A DNA stretch of 64,000 nucleotides from Saccharomycopsis fibuligera x Saccharomycopsis cf. fibuligera (lineage: Eukaryota > Ascomycota > Saccharomycetes > Ascoideales > Saccharomycopsidaceae), in contig CP012812.1 of the NCBI GenBank assembly GCA_001936135.1, forward strand, positions 806,001 to 870,000. The letters are read 5' to 3'. Numbering within the stretch: the first letter of the stretch is position 1; each line of letters begins with the position of its first letter. The notes under the pieces are model-generated. The model was given only the letters and a program-made list of their open reading frames with translations. It did no database searches and had not been told where the DNA came from. The position numbers were made by a program, and so were the translations under genes. Shown one piece after another: positions 10,490-23,100 of the stretch.

Positions 10490-11016
10490 AAAGCAAGATT
10501 TGGCTCCTTTTTTTTTTTTTTTTTTTTTCTTTTCTTTTTTTTTTCTTTTTTTTTTTTTTTTTGTCCCAGACAGCCAGCCCATCGAAATTGCTGGTTGACT
10601 GGTTTTAGTATAGACCCAGGCGTGTTAGTATCAAGGTTGCCACAATCTGTACTACTTTGGACACATTTTTTTGTATAATAAGTGAATCAGGCGGCGACTC
10701 TTTCGTGCTGTTTGTATAGATTGTAATATAACTGGACAGTGTAATTTTTACGGTATAACCGGTGCATAAAGAAAAGAAAAAGAATAAAAAAAACAAGAAG
10801 AATGAGCATATTACAGTAACTAGACCAGATAAGATTAAATAAGAACATCAGTCTATTATTTGCAGAGCAGCAATGGCACTGAAAAACAGCCCCCTGCAGA
10901 TTGTCATTTATTTGAATCTCGCCGGCAAAATTCACGCAAGTTGTAAAATATTCCAAGGCATTGCGATAGCCCTGGGGGATATGTTATATAAGACAGACAG
11001 AGTAGTGGCCTACCAG
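10490..11016. other. Convergent intergenic MSI1 / MED8
   Basis: 527 bp. A nearly pure T tract runs from about 10508 to 10562, interrupted by a few C. The rest is ordinary A/T-rich 3' flanking sequence. No gene seen. Confidence 0.6.
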
Positions 11017-11874
11017 CTATATCATCCCCGTATGCATAAACCTAAGAGCCTGATCAACATCCAACCCAACCTGGGGCTTATCCTGCTTTGCTGCCGACAC
11101 CGCGGATGCCTTCCTATCAATCTTGTACAAGTGGTTGTCCTTCAAGTTGTCCCCATTGTCAATCTCCTCCTGGGTGTAGACACTGAAAAAATTGTGGTTT
11201 TCATTATCCTTCTCGATGACATCCAAGCACCACTCGATGAACTTTTCCCCTTCTTCGCCATCGTTTATGCCGTTTTCGTTGGCAATCAACGCGTCCACAT
11301 CAATGCCCAAATTGCTGACAAACTCTTGCGCGCTTTCTATCCATTCGCTTACTTCCGGCGACGGTTTTTTCCGCAACAATGTGTTCAAGAGCCCTTCCTG
11401 CTGGGTGGTGGGGAAATGCGGCAATGGGAAGACGTTACGAGCGGACAAAATGGCCAAGTTTTGGAAAATCTCTTGCGATAGGGAGCTGAGTTGGGTGATT
11501 ATGACGCTATACTGGCTATGAAGGGACTCCCATCTGGGCAACAGCTTGCTGGTGGCGGCGGCGGCGGTGCCATTAGCTGACGAGGTGTTGTCGCTGGTGC
11601 TACTGCTGTTGTTGTTGTTGATAGTGTTATTGTTGTTGGCGGTGGTGGTGGTGGTGGTGTTAGCGGCAGCGGCGATGGCGGAACTGCTTGAAGTGATATC
11701 TTCGTGCAAGCGGTGCAAAGAGCGGGTCAAGCTGACGAGCTTTATTCTAGTGGCTTCAAGTTCGTTTATGGGAACATTCGAGTAGTCGTATTGTGGTGGT
11801 TCCTTTTGTTGTTGTTGTTGTTGTTGGCCCGGGGTGGGGATTGCCCGTGGTTGGGGAGTTGTCAGCTGGGACAT
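11017..11874 (-). CDS. MED8: Mediator complex subunit 8
   Basis: Head-module subunit of Mediator, the coactivator linking activators to RNA polymerase II. The 285-residue protein starts MSQLTTPQPR. A Gln run follows, then the Med8 helical core: NELEATRIKLVSLTRSLHRL at about 34-53 and, after a Thr/Asn/Ser insert, LLPRWESLHSQYSVIITQLS. Further on are LARNV-like and LRKKPSPEVSEW blocks typical of the family. An in-frame ATG 29 codons upstream (11961) exists, but those codons are a Cys-rich stub followed by a Lys/Glu/Arg run encoded by a TTTTC repeat, so I chose the inner ATG. It is divergent from RPS9. Confidence 0.88.
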   Translation of the reverse strand: MSQLTTPQPRAIPTPGQQQQQQQKEPPQYDYSNVPINELEATRIKLVSLTRSLHRLHEDITSSSSAIAAAANTTTTTTANNNNTINNNNSSSTSDNTSSANGTAAAATSKLLPRWESLHSQYSVIITQLSSLSQEIFQNLAILSARNVFPLPHFPTTQQEGLLNTLLRKKPSPEVSEWIESAQEFVSNLGIDVDALIANENGINDGEEGEKFIEWCLDVIEKDNENHNFFSVYTQEEIDNGDNLKDNHLYKIDRKASAVSAAKQDKPQVGLDVDQALRFMHTGMI

Positions 11875-11960
11875 TTTCTTTTCTTTTCTTTTCTTTTCTT
11901 TTCTTTTAAAAGCGAGTGGTAGTTCAACTGTGTGTATCGCGGGACATAGACAATGCGCCA

Positions 11961-11991
<31 letters not shown>

Positions 11992-12573
11992 TTGATGTTG
12001 AACCAGTGATGTGAGTTTTTCGGCAAGATGTAGTCATGTGATATATGACTTAAATGAAAACCACGTGTGCGTGCATGAAATGGAATCCAGCTGCTTGGTA
12101 TTGGTCACAAGCGATGGGACCCTTGGGGGCTTTTTTGTGCCGTGTTCTATCATGTGACATCCACCTGATCCCATCCTTCCCATTCCTAGCCCTGTGACAG
12201 CGCAACGCACCGCACGGAGTACTCTCACGTGACCCTTCTCTCTCTCTCTCTTTTTCTTTGTTCTTCTCTCTTTCCGTAGTAAACCGTCTCGACCTCTTAT
12301 CGTCCATCGCTTCCTAACCTTTCGCCCTCCCGTCCCCCGCCTATCCATCCCACCCAATCTCCCCCAGTCTCCCACTCGCATTCGCAGTCCACGCACGCAC
12401 GCACTCACTCACTCACTCACTCACTCGCTCACTCACCGCTTGGCTCCTACTCCCAAACCTTTGCAAACTGAAAAAAACAAAAAAATTCGTTCTGCTCACA
12501 TCCACTACTTTTGATGCTGTTCCGTCGCCTTGCTAGTTAAAGGGTAAAGTATATCAAAGAACAATAAGTCAAC
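11875..12573. promoter_or_regulatory. Divergent promoter MED8 / RPS9
   Basis: 699 bp. It contains an ATC trinucleotide run (11962-11991), two CACGTG E-boxes (12062-12067 and 12226-12231, the latter as TCACGTGAC), a CT-rich block and an ACTC tetranucleotide array (about 12399-12440). In Candida albicans, ribosomal protein genes depend on Cbf1 and Tbf1, so Cbf1-type E-boxes here are in keeping with RPS9 control; that use is inferred. Confidence 0.55.
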
Positions 12574-13660
12574 ATGCCACGTATGTATACCACTATACTA
12601 ATTCATTCACAAGACTGTGCTATTCCTGTTATTCGTGGTCTCTTTCGTTGATTATCCGTTATATGTAATTTTCATCACCAAACAACATATTTTCAGCGTG
12701 TGCTATCAACATAATTTAAAATACAGGCAACACCAAATATAAATCGTTATCCTGGACACCAAAGAAACAAACACATTTCGCCAAACGAAAACGATGTCCA
12801 GTATTGCAAAAAGAAAAGTGTTCAAATCAAAAATCAAAAAAAAAAATCAAAATCACCAAAATCGCACAAATGAGGCACATTCGCAATATGTGAAAAATCT
12901 TCAACACCATACTGGTAATTAGAATCATCGCCGCACTGTGCCCTCCAAACACACGAATAAAGCAAAATTGTATTGCCCAAAATCACAATATATATACATA
13001 TGCATCGAAATCCACAGAACCCGGATTCATCCATAGCATCTGTCGGGAAAATCGTCACTCAAGATTGTAAAAACCTCCAATACTAACATTCTTCTAGGTG
13101 CTCCAAGAACCTATTCTAAAACTTATTCTGTTCCAAAACGTCCATACGAATCTGTTCGTTTGGATGCCGAATTAAAATTGGCTGGTGAATATGGTTTGAA
13201 AAACAAACACGAAATCTACAGAATCAACTTCCAATTGTCCAAGATTCGTCGTGCTGCCAGAGACTTGTTGACCAGAGACGAAAAGGACCAAAAGCGTTTG
13301 TTTGAAGGTAATGCTTTGATTAGACGTTTGGTCAGAGTCGGTGTCTTGCCAGAAGACAAGATGAAGTTGGATTACGTTTTGGCCTTGAAGACTGAAGATT
13401 TCTTGGAAAGACGTTTGCAAACCCAAGTTTTCAAGTTGGGTTTGGCCAGATCCATCCACCATGCTAGAGTCTTGATTCAACAAAGACACATTGCTGTCGG
13501 CTCTCAAGTTGTTTCCATTCCATCCTTCATGGTCAGATTGGACTCCCAAAAATTCATTGACTTTGCTCCAAACTCTCCATACGGTGGCGGTAGACCAGGT
13601 AGAACCAAGAGAAAGAACTTGGCCAAGAACGCTGATGGTGAAGGTGAAGAAGAAGAGTAA
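12574..13660 (+). CDS. RPS9: 40S ribosomal protein S9 (uS4), two exons
   Basis: Small-subunit ribosomal protein uS4. Exon 1 is only ATGCCAC (12574-12580), followed by GTATGT. The intron is 517 bp (12581-13097), with TACTAAC at 13081-13087 and a TCTAG acceptor. Exon 2 is 13098-13660. Joined, they give 189 residues beginning [19 protein letters not shown], which matches yeast Rps9 through the S4 RNA-binding region ([35 protein letters not shown]). The C-terminus is acidic (GEGEEEE). A first intron right after the start region is typical of yeast ribosomal protein genes. No snoRNA was recognised in the intron. Confidence 0.97.
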
Positions 13661-14665
13661 ATTACTTGACTCTAATTGTATTTATGGGCTTCAGGAATTT
13701 AATCATAGTTTAATATAAAAATTATTTTCACTTTTTTTACTGTTTAATGAGGTATCTTTTTTTTTTTGTTTTTTTGACCGAGAACATCAAGTAGGCAAAT
13801 TGCAGATTTTATTGACTTTCAACATAATTGCTTTTGTTGATTCTCCCCCGTCTTTGTCTATGTATCTGTCATAAAACGTATCTCTAATATCTTGCATGTA
13901 GTTCAACATCAAGAATTATGTACCGAAATGGGTTTGTCACGTACATTACACTCCCTACATGTCACAACAGTGGCACATTATCATTAAATAAAGCTTTCAG
14001 CTCCCTATACAAATACTACAGTAATGCATTTTCTCTCTCTCTCTCTCTCTCTCAATGCACTACAGCGTGCATATGTATCACCAACATCCATAGTTAACAG
14101 TGGTCCTGTTCCCGTATAAGAAAAAATAAAAAATTTTCTGTTACTTTTGATTTTTTTTTTTTTTTTTTTTTCTAGCATCTGCAATTTTTCCGCCTGGTGA
14201 AAAAAAGTAAAAAAGTAAAAAAAAATAAAAAAAAAATTATTTTCACAACCTCATCTCGGTCCCTTTTGGTGTCCCTTTTGCCTTCGTTTTTGTCATTTGC
14301 TCAAGTCTGTCAAGACAATCACCATAGCACATTTGCCAAACAAAAGCATTCAGTTGCTCAGATAGGACTGTTGGCGCTGCGGACATACTTACCTTGTGGT
14401 TTACGAGCTCAGTTTAGTGGATATTGTCTGTGCATTGCTTATTCATTCATCATCGGATAATTTATGATAATCTAGTACTTACTCTACTCAAGTATATTAA
14501 ATACCACGACACATATAAAGGCAGTGGCGCTCAACTTTGGCCGTGACTTTATAAACACAACAACATTGCCATCGTCTAAAAGAAAGTCATCCCATAACAC
14601 TTTCATGGACATCTTATAGATACAATCTAGTCCAACCAGCACACACACACACACACACACCCAAA
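13661..14665. other. Spacer RPS9 to RIM2 with microsatellites
   Basis: 1,005 bp holding T and A homopolymers, a (TC)n tract at 14032-14053 and a (CA)n tract at 14640-14661 that ends four bases before the RIM2 ATG codon region. No gene or RNA could be supported. Confidence 0.6.
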
Positions 14666-15853
14666 ATGGTGAATTTCAACAATAATAAACAACTAGACCA
14701 ATTTGAAAAAGAAGCTGAATCGTCAATGCCATTTTTGGGCTCTGATGAAAAAAACCTCAACACTAAGGATCCCGTTCAGCTTCAGCAACTTGATCAAGCC
14801 AACACCACCAGTGTCGTCAAAACTGCAACAGCAGCAGCCGGTAGTGGTAGCAGCAGCAATGACAACATTGTGCTAAAAGTAAAAGAAGTCAAGCCGTGGA
14901 TTCATTTCGTTGCTGGTGGAATTGGTGGCATGGCTGGCGCTATCGCCACCTGCCCCCTCGACGTGGTGAAAACTAGACTTCAAAGTGACGTTTACCGCAC
15001 CACTTACAACTCCTCAATCAAGTCATCCAACCCAGTGATCCAATCGGCGCAGCACTTCAAGGAGACATTCAGCATCTTGGGCAACGTTTACAAAACTGAA
15101 GGGTTCAGAGCATTATTCAAGGGATTGGGTCCCAACTTGGTTGGTGTGATCCCCGCTAGAAGCATAAACTTCTTCACGTATGGCATATCTAAGCAATTTA
15201 TCAGTAAAAACTTCAACAACAACAACGAAGCCACTTGGATCCACTTGTTGTCCGCCGCCAACGCGGGAATTGTGACCAGTACCGCTACGAACCCCATCTG
15301 GCTCGTCAAGACAAGATTGCAGTTGGACAAGTTTAACAAGCACAATAAGCGCCAGTACAAAAACTCAATCGACTGCTTTGTCAAAGTGTTGAAGAACGAA
15401 GGCATCGGCGCGCTCTACAAAGGGTTGAGTGCAAGTTACTTGGGCAGCGCCGAGGGGGTTATCCAGTGGACATTGTACGAGCAGCTGAAATCCTTCTTGT
15501 TGAAGCGCAGCATCAAAAACAGCGAAAGAGACCCGCATTACAAAAAGACTAAACTTGACTACTTCAACGAGTGGGCCGCGCGGTCTGGAAGCGCCGGGTT
15601 TGCCAAGTTTGTCGCTTCGATAATCACGTATCCCCACGAAGTTGTCAGAACCAGATTAAGGCAAGCACCGCAGGAAAACGGGAAACCCAAGTATACGGGG
15701 ATTGTTCAATGTTTCAAGTTGATTGTTAAGCAAGAAGGATTGGCCTCCATGTACGGTGGGTTGACTCCTCATTTGCTCAGAACCGTGCCTAATAGTATCA
15801 TCATGTTTGGCACTTGGGAAATCTTGATTAAGTTTTTGTCTGATGCTTTTTAA
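14666..15853 (+). CDS. RIM2: Mitochondrial pyrimidine nucleotide carrier
   Basis: Inner-membrane carrier of the SLC25 family that exchanges pyrimidine (deoxy)nucleotides and supports mitochondrial DNA maintenance. The protein has 395 residues, with a hydrophilic head to about residue 72 and then three carrier repeats. Each repeat has its signature: CPLDVVKTR, NPIWLVKTR (the Trp in the second repeat marks this subfamily) and YPHEVVRTR. Long matching blocks to yeast Rim2 include NVYKTEGFRALFKGLGPNL and YTGIVQCFKLIVKQEGL. The start is the ATG at 14666 after a CA repeat leader. Confidence 0.95.
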   Translation: MVNFNNNKQLDQFEKEAESSMPFLGSDEKNLNTKDPVQLQQLDQANTTSVVKTATAAAGSGSSSNDNIVLKVKEVKPWIHFVAGGIGGMAGAIATCPLDVVKTRLQSDVYRTTYNSSIKSSNPVIQSAQHFKETFSILGNVYKTEGFRALFKGLGPNLVGVIPARSINFFTYGISKQFISKNFNNNNEATWIHLLSAANAGIVTSTATNPIWLVKTRLQLDKFNKHNKRQYKNSIDCFVKVLKNEGIGALYKGLSASYLGSAEGVIQWTLYEQLKSFLLKRSIKNSERDPHYKKTKLDYFNEWAARSGSAGFAKFVASIITYPHEVVRTRLRQAPQENGKPKYTGIVQCFKLIVKQEGLASMYGGLTPHLLRTVPNSIIMFGTWEILIKFLSDAF

Positions 15854-16764
15854 TTGGTTTTTTTTTTGAATTTTTTTTTTTTTTTTTTTTTTGTTGCAGC
15901 AAAATGTTTCTTTATTGTATTTTTGATTTTTTTGAAAACTGTCTTATTTATTCCATTTGGGTTATTTTTCTTTTTTTTTTTCTCTCTCCACAAAACTCAT
16001 TCTCTTTGTTTCTGTTTTGGTTGGTTTTTTCTCTATTTCCATATTTCTTTTTTTCATCATCCTGCTCTACTTTACCTTTTCTTTTGCATTGCATCCTGTC
16101 AATACTGCCTTCATCTTGCCTTTGTACAATCATTAACATTATCATAGTCTTTCTTGTCCATACGTTTCTTATACATAGTTTCAGTCTCATATTCGCGCTT
16201 GTCGACATTGCCAGTTGCCAATTTTGTCAAAGTTGATGGCGAATGTAATGTACAATACGATATAATATAGTAAGCACACTGCGGTGCAATACTAGCTGTA
16301 GTCGTAGTTACATGGCTCACATTTCGCATCCCTAACAGAGCGCATCCATGCATGCATGCATAAACGCAGCATCGCCTAATTTTTGATTTCTGAACATGAC
16401 CATGACACCGTGACCATGAGGATAGTTGGTGTTTGTTTCAACCCAAAGAAAGGCAATGCTGTGTGAATTCTCTAATTTTTCTTGTTTGTTTGTTTTTATA
16501 AAAAAAAAATTAAAAAAAAAAAAATAAAGTGGTAGTAAGCAAGCCTGAGGTGGTAAATCGCAGCACGCCTTACTTTTACTTTCACCTCCCTTAGGTTTTA
16601 GCTGCTCAGAATTACTGACTTTTCCAGCGAGCGCACTTATACGGAACATGGCCTTGGTCTCGCCCAGGTGGAGCTTCAAGTTCCCAGGCTCTAAGTACAA
16701 GTTTACTACTTTGTGTTATTGGACAGCAGTACAATCGCCACCTTCACAAAGCGTAGTATTACAA
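15854..16764. other. 3' spacer after RIM2
   Basis: About 900 bp, T-rich on this strand, with a T22 run at 15871-15892 and many TTC/TTT runs. Includes a CATG-rich stretch (four CATG copies) near 16347-16360. No gene recognised. Confidence 0.55.
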
Positions 16765-16996
<232 letters not shown>

Positions 16997-17441
16997 GAAA
17001 TGCAACATTAATATAATTCATTTTTTCTCTTCCGTAAGAGAAAGACCTGAAAAAAGGAAGATTACAGCATTGGGAAGCAGGAAAGGAAAACAATTCAGAG
17101 GCTTGGCTTATTTAGGGGTAAAAAAAATGACGGGCGTGTGCCTGAAAGTTTGCGAAGCCGCAACAACAAAGCAGCGTGATTATATATTATATTCTGTTAG
17201 CCTTTGGACCCCACGCTCAAGCTAGCAAGGCTCTATTTCAAAACGAAGTTCACGGTAAAGTTTGCCCAAGCGATGGAAACTTCAAAAATTAAATGCCTTT
17301 TTTAGTGAAATGGTAAACACTTTACATATTAGGAGCTAACGAGTACGTCTATTTACAAGTGCAAGATAGCTGTTTATGAAATTTTACCACATTATTCATA
17401 ATCGTACATTCTAACAGGTTCAATCAATTAATAAATTTGCT
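16997..17441. other. Spacer after the trinucleotide array
   Basis: 445 bp before the 3' end of the Wbp11-like gene. No gene or structured RNA recognised. Confidence 0.5.
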
Positions 17442-18019
17442 CTAAAGAAACCCATCATCCTCTACCGTTTCCAACCTCACCTTCTTGGCCCCATCATTAG
17501 CATTCACACTGCTAGCGCCTAGCTGTTCAACTTGCTCACTTGCTCTCTTCTTACCGCTTTGCTGCTGCTGCTGCTGCTGTTTTTGCTTTTTGTTCTTCCT
17601 TAACAATGCAGTAGGAACTAATCCTGAGCTTACTGCTTGAGCACTTGGGTCAACTACATTTTCTTCTGCTTCGAATGTCACTTGTGAGTTGTGGTTCACA
17701 TTGCCGCCACTAGCGCCACCAGTTTCAGGAGCACCAACCACGCCACTGCCGCTGCCACCGCTGCTCTGACTGTGATAAAATTTAAAGTATTTGGGCACTG
17801 GCTCCTCGGGCAACGCAATCTCCTTCACGTCCGACAGCACCACGTACCCAGAATAAGGGTACTTCAAAGGATACGAGTAGTTTTTCCAGCCTGGTGGCGC
17901 TTGGCCCGCGGGGTTGAATTCTGGGTCAAAATAGACACTTTTGGGTCCTAGTTTGCGGAGATCATTGATTGGTTGTCGTTGATGAACCTTGCTTTTGCGG
18001 TCATTGCGATCACTATTAC

Positions 18020-18056
<37 letters not shown>

Positions 18057-18272
18057 ATGGTGACTTCCTGTATTGGAATTGCTTCCGTTTGAATAGGTAT
18101 TGGCTTTTGGATCACTGCTTCGAGGTCCTCTAGTAGTGCTGGTCAGTGATGCCTTGTTGTGAGGTTTCTGCTGCTGCTGCTGCTGCTGCTGCTTGCGCTT
18201 ATTCTTGTTAATATCTCTTTTTTTCTGCCTCTTGAGCTCTTCACTAGCAGCGTTATAATTTTTGCGTATCAT
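17442..18272 (-). CDS. Basic, low-complexity protein with possible Wbp11/Saf1-like spliceosomal features
   Basis: A 276-residue protein starting MIRKNYNAASEELKRQKKRD. The Lys/Arg-rich opening resembles the Wbp11 N-terminal domain (RKE-KK-KK-R pattern). Past Gln and Asn runs comes a compact segment with LRKLGPKSVYFDPEFNPAG and APPGWKNY, reminiscent of the YDP-NP-G-PPPG element of Wbp11-type splicing factors. A second Gln run and a basic patch lie near the C-terminus. A spliceosome link is therefore a guess from weak motifs. The frame is closed by TGA 15 codons upstream of the chosen ATG with no other ATG, so this start stands unless an upstream exon exists. Confidence 0.65.
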
Positions 18273-20197
18273 TGGAAGAGGGTTGGCATGCACTGGGTAC
18301 TGTAGAGTGCGCAATAGCGAGCTATCTCATCATCTATGTCACTGCATATGATGGATGCTGCTCTATCTCGCTATATACAATAATACACACACACTTTCCA
18401 TAGAGAAAAAACTGGCTCGAGGAGGAGTTGCAGTCGACAATACCGAGGGCTAAGCGCGCGTGACACTGACCGGAAAGGCTCGAAAGTGGTGGCGCGCGGA
18501 CGAGATTCGCAAGCTCGCTATAGTGAGCAGGACAGTTAGTGTAGTATGTCTAGTTATATTACGCGTCGCGTAGCATAGCAGTGTCCGAGGTTCAGCGAGT
18601 ATTAATGCTATACTGCTATAGAAGTTCTGTAGCATAGGCAGCGAAGGAATGGCGTTGGCTAGCAGCAGCATCGCTGGATTTTTTTTTTTTTTTTTTTTTT
18701 TTTAGCTTTGGCAGGAGAAGTCTGCAAAGGAGAAAGGAGCGGACGCGTATTTCTGTAGAGAAAACACTACAGCAGCAATCAAAAGCAATCTACAGCCAGC
18801 CTAATTTATTAACATTATTTATCACTATTATTTCTATACTGTGTTAGCTCATGTAACATCGCAGTCGACAGTACCGGTTATATAGTTGTTCGCACTAATG
18901 GTAGATTTTCCCAGCGCAGTTGTGGTCTAGACTAGCCCAGCCGTATAACAGCAATGCTTGCAAATATTTGAAGCTGGAGCCAGTCTCAGTCAACCAAGAC
19001 CCTTTTGGCCAACAAACACTACAGTAGACCATGGGACCATCCTGTAAGCGAGTGATGTATCTTTGACATGAGATACTCTAGACACATCGGACAAATATCT
19101 AGTGTGCCTTCACTTAAAAGTGACTGCAATGCATCAAAGATAGTTGCAATGAGACTTGTCTATGTACAAGCAGCTCAAAGTCCAATCAGAGTTCTGTCTA
19201 CAGTAGTCTAAGTGCAGTGCGCAGTATACTGTATATATAACTGTAGTGTTTAATAATAACAAGAAAAGGTAAAGTTATTGTAAATAGGGTCGGAAGGCGG
19301 CAGACCCCCGTCAAGGCCCAAGCATGTCTTGGTGTACACTTGGGATGCGTACATTACCAACCATTTGAAATATTTTCTGATGGTTGCTGGAGATCTAGGA
19401 AGGACGAGAAAAGCTTGGTGCAACGCGGTGCTTATGGCTACTACTACTACTACTACTACTACTACAAAAAAAACAAAAAAACACAACGTATTAGCGGTCT
19501 GTTACGTTTGTATGGCAGTAACTTGAGTCACGCGTCGGCCGTGGAGAAGTAATTTCACTTGAACCAGCCATAAAGCACAAAGCAGAGTGGTTAGTGCTCG
19601 GGTTGGGGTCCATTAATGTGATAAAACAATCCAGAAGGGGAGTTACCGGATTCAGCAAGGAGATGCCCCAAATGAAACATGGGCTGGCACTGCGTCCCTG
19701 CGAGCACTTTAATGGAGGATAACACTTCCGCTTCAAATATTCCGTAGCAGCAGCAGCAGCAGCAGTAGTCATAATGTACCATAGTATACTATAGTATACT
19801 AGAGTAAAATACTAGCAGTGGCAGTAATAACGTTCAATGGAAAAAAAAGCTCTGCGCCGATCGCGTCTGCATGCAGCTCATCCCTTTGGCACAACATCGC
19901 TGGCGCACCGTGCTTTACGGAGAATTATCACCACTTTTACTCTTTTATATCATCCAACGGCACTTGCTCTCTGGACTCTAACTCTTTTATTCTGGCACTT
20001 TCCCCAAAACTTTGCTGTCTCTCGCTGCTCCATCTGCTCCTCCAATCTCACACTCTTTCATCATCATCGCTATTTTGCTTATCCTTTTCTTCTTATTCCT
20101 CCTCCTCCTCCCAGTCTAGCTTCTTACTCGTTCAACTCCGGTACACACTTGGGCGCTTAATCTTCACCGACAGTACACCACCAACAATAGCCGCCAA
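18273..20197. other. 1.9-kb divergent intergenic region
   Basis: This is long for this genome. It contains a T-run at about 18680-18702, an ACT trinucleotide run at 19436-19465, and an 8-bp inverted pair AGTGCTCG (near 19590) / CGAGCACT (near 19700). The last 300 bp are CT-rich leader of the downstream gene. I see no protein gene or recognisable RNA; a non-coding RNA between 18.8 and 19.8 kb cannot be excluded. Confidence 0.5.
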
Positions 20198-23100
20198 ATG
20201 CCCGTGTCAAAGCTTTCCCTCAAGGTCCTCAACGAGTTGGATCTCGACACCTACTCTCCCAAAGAAAGCAAAATCAATATTGCTATATCCTCCAGATCCC
20301 AATACTTGGTCGACCTCAAGGCCCAGGAAGCGCTTTACTTGAGTAACTTGCAAAAACTTCTCGCGTACGCTGGGTCCTCATTAAACTTGAGCAAAAATAC
20401 CCAATATGTCTCATCAATTAAAGATCTTATTAGCCGCCACAATGAGCTTTTTAACGTCCTCAGTGCTTCTATTGACCCTCACACAAACTACGTCAAACCA
20501 CTTGCTGAAATATACTGCTTCAGAGACATTAGCCAGTGGGCGCTTAAATTCAATAGAAACTATATTAGATATTCCCAGCACTACGACTACAACCCATTTT
20601 TGCCAGAATATACCTCAAATTTGCTTAAGCTTCCATTTATAAGGTACAAGGCTCTTGTTAAGTTGCTCAATAAATTCTACCACTTGTCTCTCAATTTCGA
20701 AAATTCATTGCCTAATTTCCAGTTCAGCGATATCTCCTTAAGCTATATGTTTGTAGAAATCACTAAAAATTTCGAAAAAAGCGCCAAGTTCTCTTCTATA
20801 CAATGGAACATTGTCAAAGACTTTCTCAATAATGAAAAGTTATACTTGGACTATTTTTCTATTAATTTCACCTCTACCAGAAGCATCGAAACGTTACAAA
20901 AAACTAGCGACGCGTCTTTCCTTACAAACCACATTTTGAAAAGAGATTACTTTGAGTTCGAATTCAGCCATCCTTGGGAAAAAACTACTAGCAAAAAAAT
21001 GATTGAGTTGGTCTTACTAAGTAATAAAGAAGTAAACGATTTTAACCGCATCCACAATTCACACACCGCTCGCTCTTTGGAAAAACTAGCGAAAATAGAA
21101 TCTAAACAGGATTTCTTGGCCAGCGCTAATAGCGAAGCCATCGACACAATATTCAATTCGCTTGCCAATATCGATCAGGACAATGAAGATGCTACTCACA
21201 AGCGCGAGTTTTCACAAGTTTCCATGGTTTCGACTGACGCGGTGGAAGAAAGTTACAAAGGCTCGCTCAATTTTAGATTCGCAGAGATTGCCGCATTAGC
21301 AATCTGTGCCGTTGACTCAAACATTGGCAGAAACTTGATTTTTCCCAAATTTAAAAAAGGTGACCTTTCCCTTAAATCCATTAACAAATCAATCAATGAA
21401 CTTGTGCTAGTTTATAATCACAAAAGGTCCGATTTTGCTCCTCATTCAATTACCATCAAGATCTCTTGTTTGGATGATGAACAATTCAACGTCTGGACTC
21501 CTTTCATCAAAGAGTTGTTCCCATATGAGACTATAGAAACTCCGTACTTCCAACATCACCATCTTTTAAAAAGCAATCTTGAACTTCATAATGCATTGGG
21601 CATTAACTTATCCAGTCTGCTGTTGCCTATTGCCGCTAGTGATAATACTGCCCATACGAAAGATAACTCTGATGGCAGCGCAAACATTGAGCCCTTAAAT
21701 ATTGAAAAAGCACCATCCCCAGCGTTGACAAAAAGAACCTCTTCTTCGTCTAAACAAAGCTCCAGAATAATTATCGATATCCCTGAACTTGACGCGTTTT
21801 TGAAACAGTTGGAAGCTGATTGTGACATTAGCACTCCAAGAAGCGATAACTTCCATTTTGACGAAATATCATATTCTAATGGCGTTGCTGCTAATCATAA
21901 CCATAATAATCATAGTAACGACACCCCTCCACTAGCATCAAGTGGAATGACCAAATCCTCCAGCAGACTTAGTACAATTTCCAAGTCTAGAAAAGTTAGC
22001 AACTTTGATGACATTTTGAAAGAAGACAATGAAAGCGATTGGGCTACCACTTGTGCATCTACAAACACATCAATTAGCGTTGTTCCTAGTGGTCCAAGGG
22101 AAATCAAGTCCTACTACAATGACAATCACAATAACTTGAGTGTGAACCTTAGTAATTGTATCAATGGCCCTTCTCCACTGCAGTCGAAAACACCACAACA
22201 GCAGCTGCTGCATAAACAACCTAGTACCTCGAGTAATTCCGGAAGTATTAGCATCAAGGAATTCAAGTACCTCAAAATGCCGCCATCACATTCTGCAAAC
22301 TCAAACATTTCAAACTCAATCAAAGAAGAACATGAAAATGTGGATGCTGCTCATAATAATGAGAAAAGCAATGATAATAAAAACAGCATGCAGCAAAAAC
22401 CTTTTGCGAGTGCTTTCAGAACCCCCGCAATTGTTATGATGGACAAAAGCAACAGCAAAAGCACTGACTACTTATTGCCTGCCAAGCTTCCTGGTGCTGC
22501 TAAATCTAATTCATCAACACCGGCACTTAGTTTAGCCCCTTCTGAGCACCTTAACAACGAGTCTAGTGGGTCTGCCAGTAATAATAACAACAAGCAATCA
22601 TCTGAAACCAAACCTGCCAAATTCAGCCTTCTCAAGAAAAAACCTCAAACTGGTAATAATGCAATCTTGCTGCAAAAATCCAGTTTCAGAAGACTCTTTA
22701 GCAGAGCTATTAAGTCAAAAAAGATTGAGTCCTACAGAAAAAGAGAAAGTTTCCTTCCTCAAGCAGCTCCTGAAATGCAACAACAACTCAACCAGATTGC
22801 AGATGCTGCTACCTCTATCACCGCTGCTACTGCTGCTAACACTAACAATAATCCAGATATGGCTAGCCCAATTACTTCAGCCGATGGTTTCGTTCCTGTT
22901 GTTTCCAAACAAATTCCTGAGGGCCCAGTCATTAGCAAAAAGAGAGCTCAGGAATCAGTTAATCTTAGCATATCGCCATCTCAAAGAAGATTGTCTAGCT
23001 ACCAGAACTCAATGAAGAGAAGATCGTTTAACGGTTACAATGATCCATATTCAATTTCCAAATCTAACACTAACAAGCCATCAATTTCCAAAAGCGGATC

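Noticed and set aside
10873-11481. Plus-strand open frame of about 200 codons
   Set aside because: It is antisense to MED8, has no family motif and lacks its own promoter context.
11875-11961. Longer MED8 start at ATG 11961
   Set aside because: The extra 29 codons are a Cys-containing stub plus a Lys/Arg/Glu run from a TTTTC repeat, unlike any Med8 N-terminus.
14385-14394. ATACTTACCT, identical to the 5' end of U1 snRNA
   Set aside because: The following sequence lacks the U1 stem-loop I loop and an Sm site at a suitable distance; a 10-base match is plausible by chance.
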